A stretch of DNA of 64,000 bases from CAVPUA01 sp963828015 (GTDB lineage Bacteria > Actinomycetota > Actinomycetes > Mycobacteriales > Jatrophihabitantaceae), in contig CAWHCD010000004.1 of the NCBI GenBank assembly GCA_963828015.1, positions 1-64,000 on the forward strand, in the 5' to 3' direction. The notes beneath the pieces are model-generated. The model did not search any database. It worked only from the letters and a program-made list of their open reading frames with translations, and was not told the origin of the DNA. This document shows positions 18,772-27,562 of this stretch, one piece after another. Positions within the stretch are counted from its first letter, which is position 1; the number at the start of each line of letters is the position of its first letter. A program made the position numbers and the translations under genes.

Positions 18772-19920
18772 CGCAACCGGTCGCTGACCAGTACGGCCAG
18801 CAACACCGCCAGGGCGAGCGCGCCGACGGCCAACCCGGGCAGCGAGAGGCCCAGCGGCACCAACGCCAGCAGCACGACGACGGCGCCGATCCGCGTCCAC
18901 GGCACGACCCGCCAGACGATCGCCTTGAACAGTCCGTGCCCGGCGATGAACAGGGCCGTCCCGCCCAGCGTCAGCCAGGCCAGCTCGCTGCCGGCCTCCC
19001 GTTGGGGGTGGGCCAGCAGCAGCTGGTCCGCGGCGGCGGTGACGATGATGCCGGCGATCATCACCGGGTGGATGAGGTGATACGCGGAGCGACCCGAGGG
19101 CCCCCGGGTTCTCGGATTCGGCGATGATCTCTGCCGCCGCCCCCGCACTGCGATCGAAGTACATCCACCAGAACCCGATCGCGCCGAGGAACGCCGCGGC
19201 GAACGCCAGCACGACAGCGAAGGTGATGTGCTCGTCCTCGGACAGGGTCGCCCCGATCACGACGACCGATTCACCCAAGGCAATAAGGATGAACGCCTGA
19301 CAGCGCTCAGCGAAGTGATCGCCGGAGATCGTCCACTCCTCGACCTTCGAGCGCCCCAGCCCCGGCGTGTAGAAACCGAGCCAGCTACCGATGAGATCCA
19401 CGGCGACCGCGGCCACCCACAGGGCGGCGCGCGCATTCCCGTCGACGGCCGCCCCGGCCAGGACCAGGGCGGCACTTGCCGCGCTCCAGCACAGAATGCG
19501 CTCGAAGTTGCGCTGCAATGACGTCGCCCGCTCGCGGCGCAGGACGATAACCACGTAGATCCCGCGACCGACCTGCATCGCGGCGTACGCGGCGGCCACG
19601 ACCCAGCCCCAGGAGCCGAACGCGTGCGGAAGGCCGGCCGAGAGCACCAGGCTGCCCAGCGACAGGGCGAGCAACATGATCCGCACCGACAGCCGGTCCG
19701 GGTCGAGCCAGTTGGTGACCCAGGTGGTGTACACCCAGGCCAGCCAGACCAGACCCAGCAGGATCGCCGATTGCAGCGCGGTGCGCACGCCGGGGTGACT
19801 CAACAGCAGGTGCGAGAGCTGGGTGACCGCGAAGACGTAGACGAGGTCGAAGAACAGCTCGGCGTTGGTGACCCGTTGGTTCTGCTGGCGATCGCGCAGG
19901 ACCCCGACGGGCCTGGTCAT
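18768..19920 (-). pseudogene. LtrA-family (low temperature requirement A) membrane protein, one-base frameshift
   Basis: From ATG 19920 the protein reads VTNAELFFDLVYVFAVTQLSHLLL, the diagnostic LtrA opening, then several membrane helices and the conserved ISGDHFAERCQAFILIALGESVVVIGATL and WWMYFDR. After ESENPG the frame breaks and continues as RSAYHLIHPVMIAGIIVTAAADQLLL to the stop at 18768. Dropping one C from the run at 19101-19105 restores about 383 residues. LtrA proteins are widespread membrane proteins of unclear function. Both ends use ATGA overlaps, with the MBL gene upstream and the MFS gene downstream, so the three genes form a coupled operon. A sequence error is the likely cause of the break. 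Confidence 0.8.
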
Positions 19921-20555
19921 AGGGTGAGCGACTCCAGTGCATCCAGGTGCCGGAACTCGGTGCCGTACTGGCCGACCAGGCGGCTGACGTTGCCTTCGAT
20001 GAGGTTGCGGCCGTTCTCGTTGAGCAGCGAGTCGTGAATCTGGAACGCCTGCGGCGCGCGCACGGCGATCGCGAAATCGATCACCTCTTGGATCTTCGAC
20101 CAGGGCGCGTGCGTGGCCAGCAGCAGGGTCTCGACCGGCTTGGGCGGCACCGTGAACGAGTCGCCGGGATGGAAGATGGTCGAGTCGATCAGGTAACCGA
20201 GATTGGGGATCACCGGGACGAGCGGGTGCACCACCGCGTGCTGGCTGCCGAAGACCTCGACCGAGAAGCCGGCCGCCTCGAAGTTGGACTCGGTGACCGC
20301 GGTGACCCGCTCGCCGAGATCGGCCAGGCTCGCCGCGATGGCGGACGGGGCCCACACCCGCAGGGACGCATTGGCCGCCATCGCGGCTCGTAGCGCGCCC
20401 GGGTCAAGATGGTCGGGGTGATCGTGGGTTATCAGCACGGCATCGGCGCCCGCGAGGGCGACGTCGGCTTCGGAGAAGACGCCCGGGTCGATCACCAACG
20501 CGCGTCCACCGTCGTCGAGCCGAACGCAGGAATGCGTGTACTTCGTCAGTCGCAT
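19917..20555 (-). CDS. MBL-fold metallohydrolase (UlaG-like)
   Basis: A 212-residue metallo-beta-lactamase-fold hydrolase. It begins MRLTKYTHSCVRLDD, has the metal motif LITHDHPDHLD (H-x-D-H-x-x-H type, about residues 43-53), and then GFSVEVFGSQHAVVHP and FHPGDSFTVP for the later ligands. The group is the small UlaG-like branch, whose substrates vary widely, so none is assigned. The stop overlaps the LtrA start (ATGA), and the DUF5709 gene ends three bases before its start, so it belongs to a run of minus-strand genes from about 21.85 kb down to 17.35 kb. Confidence 0.88.
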   Translation of the reverse strand: MRLTKYTHSCVRLDDGGRALVIDPGVFSEADVALAGADAVLITHDHPDHLDPGALRAAMAANASLRVWAPSAIAASLADLGERVTAVTESNFEAAGFSVEVFGSQHAVVHPLVPVIPNLGYLIDSTIFHPGDSFTVPPKPVETLLLATHAPWSKIQEVIDFAIAVRAPQAFQIHDSLLNENGRNLIEGNVSRLVGQYGTEFRHLDALESLTL

Positions 20556-20557
20556 GG

Positions 20558-20956
20558 CTACTCCTCGATGATGTGGACGGCGGCTTCCTCGGCACTGGAC
20601 CCGTAGCCCGCCGTTCCGGCGTCAAACGCGACCTCGTCCTTCTCGCGGTCCGGGTGCGAACCCTCGTCCGGGGCCACCAGGCGCCCGGCCCGCGGGTCGG
20701 CCGTGTCGTAGCTGGCGTCATCGGCGGATACGTCGGGCTCCTCCTCGGCCAGCTTGTAGGCCAGCGACTCACCCTGCAACGCCTCGAACTCGGTCGGGGC
20801 GTCACGCAGGTTGTGCGGCTCCCGATCGGGCGGGTTGTAGCCGGTCTCATCCGCCTCGTCGGGGTCGTCTCCGGTCAGGGTCTCGATCGGATCGAGGTCG
20901 TCGGTGTCGTCGACGGCATCGCCGGACTCGTACACGCTGTCTGCAAACTCACTCAT
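20558..20956 (-). CDS. DUF5709 acidic protein
   Basis: A 132-residue, strongly acidic, probably disordered protein of the actinobacterial DUF5709 group. The typical segments are visible: ESLAYKLAEEEPDV in the middle, RAGRLVAPDEGSHPDREKDEVAFD and the C-terminal SAEEAAVHIIEE. The function is unknown; the family is often described only by its domain. ATG 20956 (MSEFADSVYE) is preferred over an ATG three codons upstream because it gives the usual start of the family. It lies between the aldose epimerase (10 bases upstream) and the MBL gene (two bases downstream) on the same strand. Confidence 0.82.
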   Translation of the reverse strand: MSEFADSVYESGDAVDDTDDLDPIETLTGDDPDEADETGYNPPDREPHNLRDAPTEFEALQGESLAYKLAEEEPDVSADDASYDTADPRAGRLVAPDEGSHPDREKDEVAFDAGTAGYGSSAEEAAVHIIEE

Positions 20957-20966
20957 AGCCGCCAAA

Positions 20967-21851
20967 CTACAGCGGCGTGATGCCCCAGGTGCCGGTCCAT
21001 GAGGCGCCGGGCTCCAGCACGATCAGCGCCTCACCGGAGTTGAACGAATCGGGCGGGCAGGTCATCGGCTCGACCGCGACGCCGGGCAACCCGTCGATCA
21101 GGGCGTCGAGGGTGAATACCTGCGCGTAGCGAAACGCCTCGTCGAACCACACCCGGGCGCCCCCGCGGCGGGTACGGACCTCGGCGAAACCACTGGTCAG
21201 GTCGGTGAACGCGTCGTCCAGACGCAGCTCGCGCAGCCGCCGGCCGCGGCGCAGGTCATACGGCGTTCCGGACACGCTCTGCGCGGCGATCGGCAGCTGA
21301 GCCGCGTCCATCAGGATGCGCCGCTTGGCCGGCAGCTGGACCGTGACGTCGCGAAGGGGCGTGCCGTGCGTGGACAGGTAGGGATGAAAGCCGGCCCCGA
21401 ACGGCGCCGCCCACGACCCGTTGTTGGTGGCCACGGTGTGCACGCTCAGCCCGGTCTCGGCGTGCAGGGACCAGGTCACCTCGATGTGCACCTCGAAGAT
21501 CCAGCCGGTCTGCGGCACGAGATCGACGGCCAGGGTGACCGCGGACGGGCTCACGGCGAGCGGCGTCCACCGGGTCCATCGGGCCAGCCCGTGGATCGCA
21601 TTGCGGTTGGCCGGCTCGGTCAGGGCCAGCTGGAAGTCGCGTCCACCGAAGGTGTACTTGCCATCCCGCAGGCGGTTGGGCCAGGGCACCAGCACGCCGC
21701 CGCAGCCCTTGGGTGGCAGCACGTCCTCGCCATAGGGCACGGTGACGTCCACACCGCCGGCCCGGTACTCACGCAGTCCGGCGCCGACTTCGACCACGGT
21801 CGCTTCGTGGGCGCCTGCGCTGATGCGGTACTGCACTCCGGTCAAGGCCAC
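20967..21851 (-). CDS. Aldose 1-epimerase family protein
   Basis: A 294-residue beta-sandwich mutarotase-like protein that interconverts alpha and beta anomers of sugars or binds them. Motifs: VLVPWPNRLRDGKYTFGG (residues 53-70), ANRNAIHGLARWTRW with the binding His, GAGFHPYLS with the catalytic His, and VFTLDALIDGLPGVAVEPMTCPPDSFNSG carrying the catalytic Glu (VEPMT). The length is normal. It is the first gene of the minus-strand run toward DUF5709 and starts nine bases after the stop of the MFS gene upstream. The sugar specificity is not evident. Confidence 0.9.
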   Translation of the reverse strand: MALTGVQYRISAGAHEATVVEVGAGLREYRAGGVDVTVPYGEDVLPPKGCGGVLVPWPNRLRDGKYTFGGRDFQLALTEPANRNAIHGLARWTRWTPLAVSPSAVTLAVDLVPQTGWIFEVHIEVTWSLHAETGLSVHTVATNNGSWAAPFGAGFHPYLSTHGTPLRDVTVQLPAKRRILMDAAQLPIAAQSVSGTPYDLRRGRRLRELRLDDAFTDLTSGFAEVRTRRGGARVWFDEAFRYAQVFTLDALIDGLPGVAVEPMTCPPDSFNSGEALIVLEPGASWTGTWGITPL

Positions 21852-21860
21852 GTTCGGACT

Positions 21861-23198
21861 TTACTGCGCCCCATGATCCACCGCGGCCGACTCGATCGCC
21901 GCCTGCTCTTCGGCCAGGTGGTCGATGGTCACACGGGCGTCGTAGCGCCAGAACGGGCGCACCGCGACGCCGGCGATCAGGACGATCACGATGCAGAGGA
22001 TGCCGCCGCCCACCCAGGCGGCGGTGGCACCGAAGGCGGCCGCACTCGCGCCGGCCCGCACGTCGCCCAGGCGCGGTCCGCCGGCCACCACGGCCGTGAA
22101 GACTCCCTGCATGCGCCCGCGCATCTCATCGGGGGCGTAGGTCTGCAGGATCGTCTGCCGGTACACCGCGCTGACCAGGTCGGCCGCCCCGGCCAGGGCC
22201 AGCAGCAAGACCATGACCCACAGTTGATGGGCCAACCCGGACAGGGCCACGCAGGCCCCCCAGCCGACGATGGCCAGCGTCAGGGCGGCGCCCTGGCGGC
22301 GGATCCGGCCGATCCACCCGCTGGACAACCCGGCCAGCACGGCCCCGATCGCGATAGCGGCGTAGAGCGGGCCGACCACGCCGTTGAACCGGTCGTCAGC
22401 GACCTCGGGATACAGCGAGCGGGGCATCGCGAACACCATGGCCACGATGTCGACCGCGAAGCTCATGAACAGCACCGGGCGCTTGACGATGAAGGCCAGC
22501 CCCTCGACCACCGACCGGAAACCGGCCTTGACCAGAGTGCCGTCGGGAAGGATCGAGGGCAGCCGCAGTACCGAGTACAGCCCGCCGGTGAACAGGATCG
22601 CGTCGACGCTGTAGGCGTAGGTGAACCCGTTCGGTAGAGAGATCAACACGCCGGCGAGCAGCGGGCCGATGACCTGGCCGAAGTTGCCTACGGTGAAGTT
22701 GAGGGTGTTGGCCGCGGCGACCTCGTCGGCATCCACCACTCGCGGGATGATCGCACCGCGGGTGGCCGAGGCGGTCGCGAATCCGGCGCCCTGGATGAAG
22801 ACGAGCCCCAGGATCAGCGGGATGCTGCCGGCGTTGAGCACGGTCTGGGCCAGCAGGGCCAACGTGACGGCCCAGCTCAGCAACGAGGCCCACAGATAGA
22901 GCAACCGGCGATCGACGGCGTCGGCGATCGCCCCGCCGTAGAGACCGAAGACCACGATCGGCACCAGGCCGGCCAGCCCGACAAGCCCCACGTCCAGCGA
23001 CGAGTGCGACAGCGAGTACACCTGCACCGGCACCGCGACCTGGGTGAGCATCGAACCGAGGAAGGCGGCCCCCTGCCCTATCAGCAGCCGCCGGTAGACC
23101 GGGTGCCGCGTCGGTGTGGTGTCGACGGCCTGCCGCCGCAGCAGGGCGCGCCAGGCTGATTCTCGAGCGGCCTCCGGCGGATTCTCCTCGTTGCTCAC
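21861..23198 (-). CDS. MFS transporter (DHA3/EntS-like)
   Basis: A 445-residue, 12-helix exporter whose first helix (RLLIGQGAAFLGSMLTQVAVPVQVY) and motif GGAIADAVDRRLLYL resemble the DHA3 group that includes EntS and macrolide pumps. Further motifs are ARGAIIPRVVDADEVAAANTL-like and PDEMRGRMQGVF, both typical of that group. The GTG at 23198 overlaps the pdxH stop (GTGA), which fixes the start; the longer frame from 23222 would reach into pdxH. The substrate is unknown: siderophores, macrolides or other small molecules are options. Confidence 0.87.
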   Translation of the reverse strand: MSNEENPPEAARESAWRALLRRQAVDTTPTRHPVYRRLLIGQGAAFLGSMLTQVAVPVQVYSLSHSSLDVGLVGLAGLVPIVVFGLYGGAIADAVDRRLLYLWASLLSWAVTLALLAQTVLNAGSIPLILGLVFIQGAGFATASATRGAIIPRVVDADEVAAANTLNFTVGNFGQVIGPLLAGVLISLPNGFTYAYSVDAILFTGGLYSVLRLPSILPDGTLVKAGFRSVVEGLAFIVKRPVLFMSFAVDIVAMVFAMPRSLYPEVADDRFNGVVGPLYAAIAIGAVLAGLSSGWIGRIRRQGAALTLAIVGWGACVALSGLAHQLWVMVLLLALAGAADLVSAVYRQTILQTYAPDEMRGRMQGVFTAVVAGGPRLGDVRAGASAAAFGATAAWVGGGILCIVIVLIAGVAVRPFWRYDARVTIDHLAEEQAAIESAAVDHGAQ

Positions 23199-23818
23199 GG
23201 GGCCAGGCGTTCGACGCGCCACCCGGTCTCGGTACTGCGGTAGCGCAGCCGGTCGTGCAGCCGGTCCGCGCGTCCCTGCCAGAACTCGACCGCGTCCGGG
23301 CGCAGCAGGTAACCGCCCCAGTTCGGCGGTGGGGGGACCTCGCGATCAGCGAACTGCTCGGTGACCTGCGCCAGCCGCTCCCCGAGCACGGCTCGGGAGG
23401 CCACCACCTCCGACTGGGGCGAGGCCCAGGCACCCAGCTGCGAGCCGCGCGGTCGCGAGGCGAAATAGGCCGCCGTCTCGGCCGCGGAAACCCGCTCGAC
23501 CGCCCCGGACAGGCGGACCTGGCGCTCGAGCGCCAGCCAGGCGAAGACCGCGGACGCCCACGGGTTGGCGGCCAGCTCGCGACCCTTCGCCGATTCATAG
23601 CCGGTGTAGAAGACCAGGCCGCGTTCGTCGATCGCCTTGACGAGCACGGTGCGGACCGAGGGCCGCCCGGCCGGGTCCGCCGTCGCCAGTTGGACGGCGT
23701 TGGCCTCGGTGATCCCGGGGTGCGCGCTGGCCTCGTCGAACCAGGCCTGGAGTTGTTCGAGCCAGCCGGCGCGGGCGTCGGCCTCGCTCAACGAGCCACT
23801 CAGGTAGCTGCGTCGCAT
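23195..23818 (-). CDS. pdxH: Pyridoxamine 5'-phosphate oxidase
   Basis: PdxH oxidises pyridoxamine or pyridoxine phosphate to pyridoxal phosphate with FMN and O2. The 207-residue protein shows ANAVQLATADPAGRPSVRTVLVKAIDERGLVFYTGYESAKGRELAANP-type FMN-binding sequence at residues 40-90, LERQVRLSGAVERV, SRPRGSQLGAWASPQSE, and PPNWGGYLLRPDAVEFWQGRADRLHDR at the C-terminus. ATG 23818 is used; a GTG six codons upstream (23836) is possible. It is divergent from the citrate synthase gene and its stop overlaps the start of the MFS gene. Confidence 0.93.
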   Translation of the reverse strand: MRRSYLSGSLSEADARAGWLEQLQAWFDEASAHPGITEANAVQLATADPAGRPSVRTVLVKAIDERGLVFYTGYESAKGRELAANPWASAVFAWLALERQVRLSGAVERVSAAETAAYFASRPRGSQLGAWASPQSEVVASRAVLGERLAQVTEQFADREVPPPPNWGGYLLRPDAVEFWQGRADRLHDRLRYRSTETGWRVERLAP

Positions 23819-23933
23819 GCCGCCGGGGCCATCCACTCGGTGAAGTATCCCACCTGGGTGTTGGGCGCCGGAGTGCGAGTAGGCACAATAGCCAGTGAAC
23901 CCTCCAGCTGGCAGACCCGAACGGAGCATGTTG

Positions 23934-25040
23934 ATGGCAAGCGACTACAGCCCCGGACTTGAAGGCGTCATCGCCTTCGAGACCGAGATCGCCGAACCGG
24001 ACAAGGACGGCGGCGCGCTGCGCTACCGAGGCGTCAACATCGAGGACCTGGTTGGCTCGGTGACCTTCGGCAACGTGTGGGCACTGCTGGTCGACGGCAA
24101 GTTCGGGCCCGGCCTCCCCCCGGCCGAGCCCTTCCCCATCCCGGTCCACACCGGTGATGTGCGCGTGGACGTGCAGGCCGCGTTGGCCATGCTCTCGCCG
24201 ATCTGGGAGTACCGCCCGCTGCTGGACATCAGCGACGAGGAGGCCCGCGAGCAGCTGGCCCGCGCCTCGGTCATGGCGCTGTCCTACGTCGCCCAGTCGG
24301 CTCGCGGCGTCGGTACCCCAGCGGTCCCGCAGACCCGCATCGACCAGTCGACGACGATCATCGAGCGCTTCATGACCCGCTGGCGCGGCGAGCCCGACCC
24401 GGCGCATGTGAAGGCGGTCGACGCCTACTTCGTCTCCGCGGCCGAGCACGGCATGAACGCCTCGACGTTTACCGCGCGCGTCATCGCCTCCACCGGGGCC
24501 GACGTGGCCGCGGCCCTGTCCGGGGCTATCGGCGCGATGAGCGGTCCGCTGCACGGCGGCGCGCCGGCTCGGGTGCTGCCGATGATCGCCGAGGTCGAGA
24601 AGACCGGCGACGCGGCCAAGGTCGTCAACGGCATCCTCGACCGCCACGAGCGGATGATGGGCTTCGGCCACCGGGTGTACCGGGCCGAGGACCCGCGGGC
24701 CCGGGTGCTGCGCCGCACTTGCAAGGAGCTCAACGCGCCCCGGTTCGAGGCGGCCAATGCCCTCGAGCAGGCGGCCCTCACCGAGCTCCGTACGCGCCGG
24801 CCCGATCACCCGATCGAGACGAACGTGGAGTTCTGGGCCGCGGTCATCCTCGACTTCGCCGAGGTGCCGCCGCACATGATGCCGGCCATGTTCAGTTGTG
24901 CCCGTACCGCTGGTTGGTCGGCTCACATCCTCGAGCAGAAGCGCACCGGGCGGCTGGTCCGCCCGTCCGCGCGCTACGTCGGGCCCGACCCGCGATCGCC
25001 CGAGGACGTCGACGGCTGGAACGACATCGCCCACGCGTAG
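23934..25040 (+). CDS. citA: Citrate synthase (CitA-type)
   Basis: Condenses acetyl-CoA with oxaloacetate to citrate. The 368-residue sequence closely follows the mycobacterial CitA pattern: GVIAFETEIAEPDKDGGALRYRGVNIEDL, VMALSYVAQSARG, AAEHGMNASTFTARVIASTGAD with a catalytic His, GPLHGGAPARV with the second His, GFGHRVYRAEDPRARVL and ETNVEFWAA. I chose ATG 23934, which has GGAG seven bases upstream; ATG 23928 is too close to it. It is divergent from pdxH and followed by a strong hairpin, so it is a single-gene unit. All catalytic residues are present. Confidence 0.94.
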   Translation: MASDYSPGLEGVIAFETEIAEPDKDGGALRYRGVNIEDLVGSVTFGNVWALLVDGKFGPGLPPAEPFPIPVHTGDVRVDVQAALAMLSPIWEYRPLLDISDEEAREQLARASVMALSYVAQSARGVGTPAVPQTRIDQSTTIIERFMTRWRGEPDPAHVKAVDAYFVSAAEHGMNASTFTARVIASTGADVAAALSGAIGAMSGPLHGGAPARVLPMIAEVEKTGDAAKVVNGILDRHERMMGFGHRVYRAEDPRARVLRRTCKELNAPRFEAANALEQAALTELRTRRPDHPIETNVEFWAAVILDFAEVPPHMMPAMFSCARTAGWSAHILEQKRTGRLVRPSARYVGPDPRSPEDVDGWNDIAHA

Positions 25041-25051
25041 TCATTGCATGA

Positions 25052-25086
25052 GACGGGCGCGACCAGTTCATCTGGCCGCGCCCGTC
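25052..25086 (+). terminator. Rho-independent-type hairpin after citA
   Basis: A 15-bp stem (GACGGGCGCGACCAG against CTGGCCGCGCCCGTC, one mismatch) with a five-base loop, 11 bases after the citA stop and 29 before uraH. There is no long T run, as is common in high-GC actinobacteria. Confidence 0.8.
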
Positions 25087-25115
25087 GGCAATTCATTGAC
25101 CTCTAGGGTTGCTCC

Positions 25116-25445
25116 ATGACGCTGTCCACGCACGTCCTCGATGCCGCCCGAGGCGTCCCGGCGGCGGGCGTTCCGGTGGAGTTGCTGCGCGATGTCGACG
25201 GTGTGTGGCAGCCGGTCACAAGCGGCGAGACCGACGCCGACGGCCGCCTGGGTGGGCTGGTTGATCCACTCGAGGCTGGCGTCTGGCGGCTACGGTTCGA
25301 CACCGCGGCCTACTTCTCGGCCACCGATCAGCGGGGCTTCTACCCCGAGGTGATCGTGACGTTCGAGGTCACCGACGCGGCGGCCCACCACCACGTTCCG
25401 CTGCTGCTGTCACCGTTTGCCTATTCCACCTACCGAGGAAGTTGA
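25116..25445 (+). CDS. uraH: 5-hydroxyisourate hydrolase
   Basis: A transthyretin-like hydrolase of 109 residues that opens 5-hydroxyisourate to OHCU, the second step of urate breakdown. Diagnostic features: LSTHVLDAARGVPAAGVPVEL at the start (catalytic His in STHVLD), TDADGRLGGL, and the C-terminal tetrapeptide YRGS. It is the first gene of a six-gene plus-strand operon and lies directly after the citA terminator, so its promoter should be in 25087-25115. The uox gene follows within six bases. Confidence 0.95.
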   Translation: MTLSTHVLDAARGVPAAGVPVELLRDVDGVWQPVTSGETDADGRLGGLVDPLEAGVWRLRFDTAAYFSATDQRGFYPEVIVTFEVTDAAAHHHVPLLLSPFAYSTYRGS

Positions 25446-25450
25446 CGTCT

Positions 25451-26347
25451 ATGGGCGTGAAACTGGGCCACACCCAGTACGGCAAGGCCGAGACGCGCGT
25501 GGTGCGGATCTATCGCGACAGCGAGCCCCACGAGATCGTCGACTACAACGTCAGCGTCACCCACTCCGGCGACTTCGCCGATGTTCATCTGCTCGGCGAC
25601 AACACCAACTGCCTGACCACCGACGCCACCAAGAACACGGTGAACGCCTTCGCCAAGGAACACGGCGAGCTGGCCCGCCAGCCGGAATCGTTCGCGCTCG
25701 CGTTGGCCCGCCACTTCGTGGATGACGTCGCCCCGATCGAGCAATCGCGGGTGAGCGTCGAGATGTACCCCTGGGTCCGACTGACCCAGGACGGCGTGCC
25801 CCACCCGCACGCCTTCCGCCGCGACGGCGGTTACGTCCGCACGGCCACGGTGACGGCCCAGGCCGGCCGCGACTGGGTGGTCTCGGGCGTCAAGGGCATG
25901 ACCCTGCTCAAGACGACTGATTCGGAGTTCTTCGACTTCTACACCGACCGCTACACGACCTTGCGCCCCACCCATGACCGGGTGATGGCCACGTCGATGA
26001 CGGCCCAGTGGTGGCATGCCACGACCCCGACGGACTGGGCGGCGTCCTACGACGAGGCGCTGTCGACGCTCAGCTCGGTGTTCGCCGGTCACCACAGCCT
26101 GGCCCTGCAGCAGACGCTGTACGCCATGGGCGAGGAGCTGCTGGTGCGCCAGCCCGGCCTGGGTCAGGTGCGGCTCTCCCTGCCGAACAAGCACCACTTC
26201 GTCGTCGATTTGAGCCCGTTCGGCCTCGAGAACCCTAACGAGGTCTTTCACGCCGACGACCGTCCGTACGGGCTGATCGAGGGCACCATCGTGCGCGAGG
26301 AGGCCGGCGACCCCGGTCCGGCCTTCGACCCCGGCCTGGGCTGGTAG
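25451..26347 (+). CDS. uox: Urate oxidase (uricase)
   Basis: Cofactor-free oxidase converting urate to 5-hydroxyisourate and H2O2. The 298 residues show the two tandem T-fold halves, with GHTQYGKAETRVVRIYRDSEPHEIVDYNVSV at the start, LLGDNTNCLTTDATKNTVNAFAKEHG (catalytic Thr with the NTVYA-like motif), and SLPNKHHFVVDLSPFGLENPNEVFHADDRPYGLIEGT near the end. I chose ATG 25451, which has GAGGAAG nine bases upstream; the TTG at 25442 overlaps uraH. It is the second gene of the urate operon. Confidence 0.95.
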   Translation: MGVKLGHTQYGKAETRVVRIYRDSEPHEIVDYNVSVTHSGDFADVHLLGDNTNCLTTDATKNTVNAFAKEHGELARQPESFALALARHFVDDVAPIEQSRVSVEMYPWVRLTQDGVPHPHAFRRDGGYVRTATVTAQAGRDWVVSGVKGMTLLKTTDSEFFDFYTDRYTTLRPTHDRVMATSMTAQWWHATTPTDWAASYDEALSTLSSVFAGHHSLALQQTLYAMGEELLVRQPGLGQVRLSLPNKHHFVVDLSPFGLENPNEVFHADDRPYGLIEGTIVREEAGDPGPAFDPGLGW

Positions 26348-26356
26348 CTCGCGCTC

Positions 26357-27562
26357 ATGCCCGACAACCGTGGCCGGCTCGGCGAGGACAGCTATGCCCA
26401 GCTGGATCGTCGGCTGCAGCCCACCGACGCCGAGCTGGCCCGCCGCTACCCCGGTGAACCCAGCTCCCGCCAGCCGGTGCACACCGTCTACGTGCCCGCC
26501 GATCGGTTCCGGGCCGCCACCGTGCGCGAGTGGGGTCAACTGGCCGTGCAGGCCTTGGACGGGTATCCGGATCTCGTCGCGGAGCTGGCCGGCGATGCGG
26601 CGCAGCGCGTGCGGGCCAAGCTGGTTCGCGAGCCGATCGAGGACCTGCGGATCGACTTCGAGGACGGCTTGGGGAGCCACCCGGACGAGGACACGCTGGC
26701 CCGCACCGCCGCGGCAGCCCTGACCGAGGTGCTGGCCGGGGACGTCGCGCCGCCGTTCTCCGGGATCCGGTTCAAGAGCCTGGAGGCCGCCACCCGCCGT
26801 CGTGGCGTGCGGACGCTGGATTGCTTCCTCGGCGCGCTGGGCGACTGGCCGGAAGGCTTCGTCGTCACCCTGCCCAAGGTCAGCGCCGTGGAGCAGGTGA
26901 GCGCGATGGTGTCGGTCTGCGAGCAGCTGGAAGCCGCGCACGGGCTGAGCCGGCCCATGGCCTTCGAGCTGCAGATCGAGACCCCGCCGTCGATCCTGGG
27001 CGCCGACGGCCTGGCCACCGTCGCCCGCATGATCGAGGCCGGCGCCGGACGGTGCCACGGATTGCACTACGGGACGTATGACTACAGCGCCGCCCTGGGC
27101 ATAGCCCCCGCGTATCAGTCGATGGAGCATCCGGGGGCCGATCACGCGAAGGCAGTCATGCAGGTGGCCGCGGCCGGCACCGGCGTGCGGCTCAGTGACG
27201 GCTCGAGCAACGTGCTGCCCGTCGGCTCGGCCGAGCAGGTCGCCACGGCGTGGCGGCTGCACGCGCGCCTGGTGCGGCGCTCACTCGAACGCGGCTTCTA
27301 CCAGGGCTGGGACCTACATCCGCACCAGCTGGTCAGCCGCTACGCGGCGACCTACCGGTTCTTCCGCGAGGGGCTCGACCCGGCCGCGGCCCGCCTGTCG
27401 GCCTACCTGGCCCGGGTCGAGACCGGCGTGCTGGACGAACCGGCGACCGCCCGCGCGCTGGCCGGCTTCCTGCGTCGTGGGCTGGATTGCGCCGCCCTGG
27501 ACGAGGGCGAGGTGCGCGCCCGCACCGGGCTGGGCCGCGCGGCGCTGGAGGGCCTCGGATGA
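26357..27562 (+). CDS. DUF6986 CitE-like / malate-synthase-related aldolase-lyase
   Basis: A 401-residue protein of the HpcH/CitE-like TIM-barrel group (DUF6986). EDLRIDFEDGLGSHPDEDT (about residues 95-113), FELQIETPPSILGADG (about 204-219, likely metal-ligand Glu) and LHYGTYDYSAALGI (about 236-249, likely Asp) form the metal and CoA-site motifs seen in citrate lyase beta and malate synthase relatives. It sits inside the urate operon: 9 bases after uox, and its stop overlaps the allB start (ATGA). Placement suggests a role in handling the C2 product, ureidoglycolate or glyoxylate, perhaps by condensing it with an acyl-CoA, but no activity is known to me. Fold confidence is high and function low. 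Confidence 0.75.
   Translation: MPDNRGRLGEDSYAQLDRRLQPTDAELARRYPGEPSSRQPVHTVYVPADRFRAATVREWGQLAVQALDGYPDLVAELAGDAAQRVRAKLVREPIEDLRIDFEDGLGSHPDEDTLARTAAAALTEVLAGDVAPPFSGIRFKSLEAATRRRGVRTLDCFLGALGDWPEGFVVTLPKVSAVEQVSAMVSVCEQLEAAHGLSRPMAFELQIETPPSILGADGLATVARMIEAGAGRCHGLHYGTYDYSAALGIAPAYQSMEHPGADHAKAVMQVAAAGTGVRLSDGSSNVLPVGSAEQVATAWRLHARLVRRSLERGFYQGWDLHPHQLVSRYAATYRFFREGLDPAAARLSAYLARVETGVLDEPATARALAGFLRRGLDCAALDEGEVRARTGLGRAALEGLG

Noticed and set aside
17347..20355. A single 1,002-codon frame joining LtrA and MFS
   Set aside because: It exists only because of the one-base frameshift in LtrA; the MFS gene has its own start with an ATGA overlap, and the frame upstream of the LtrA start is antisense-like noise through the MBL gene.
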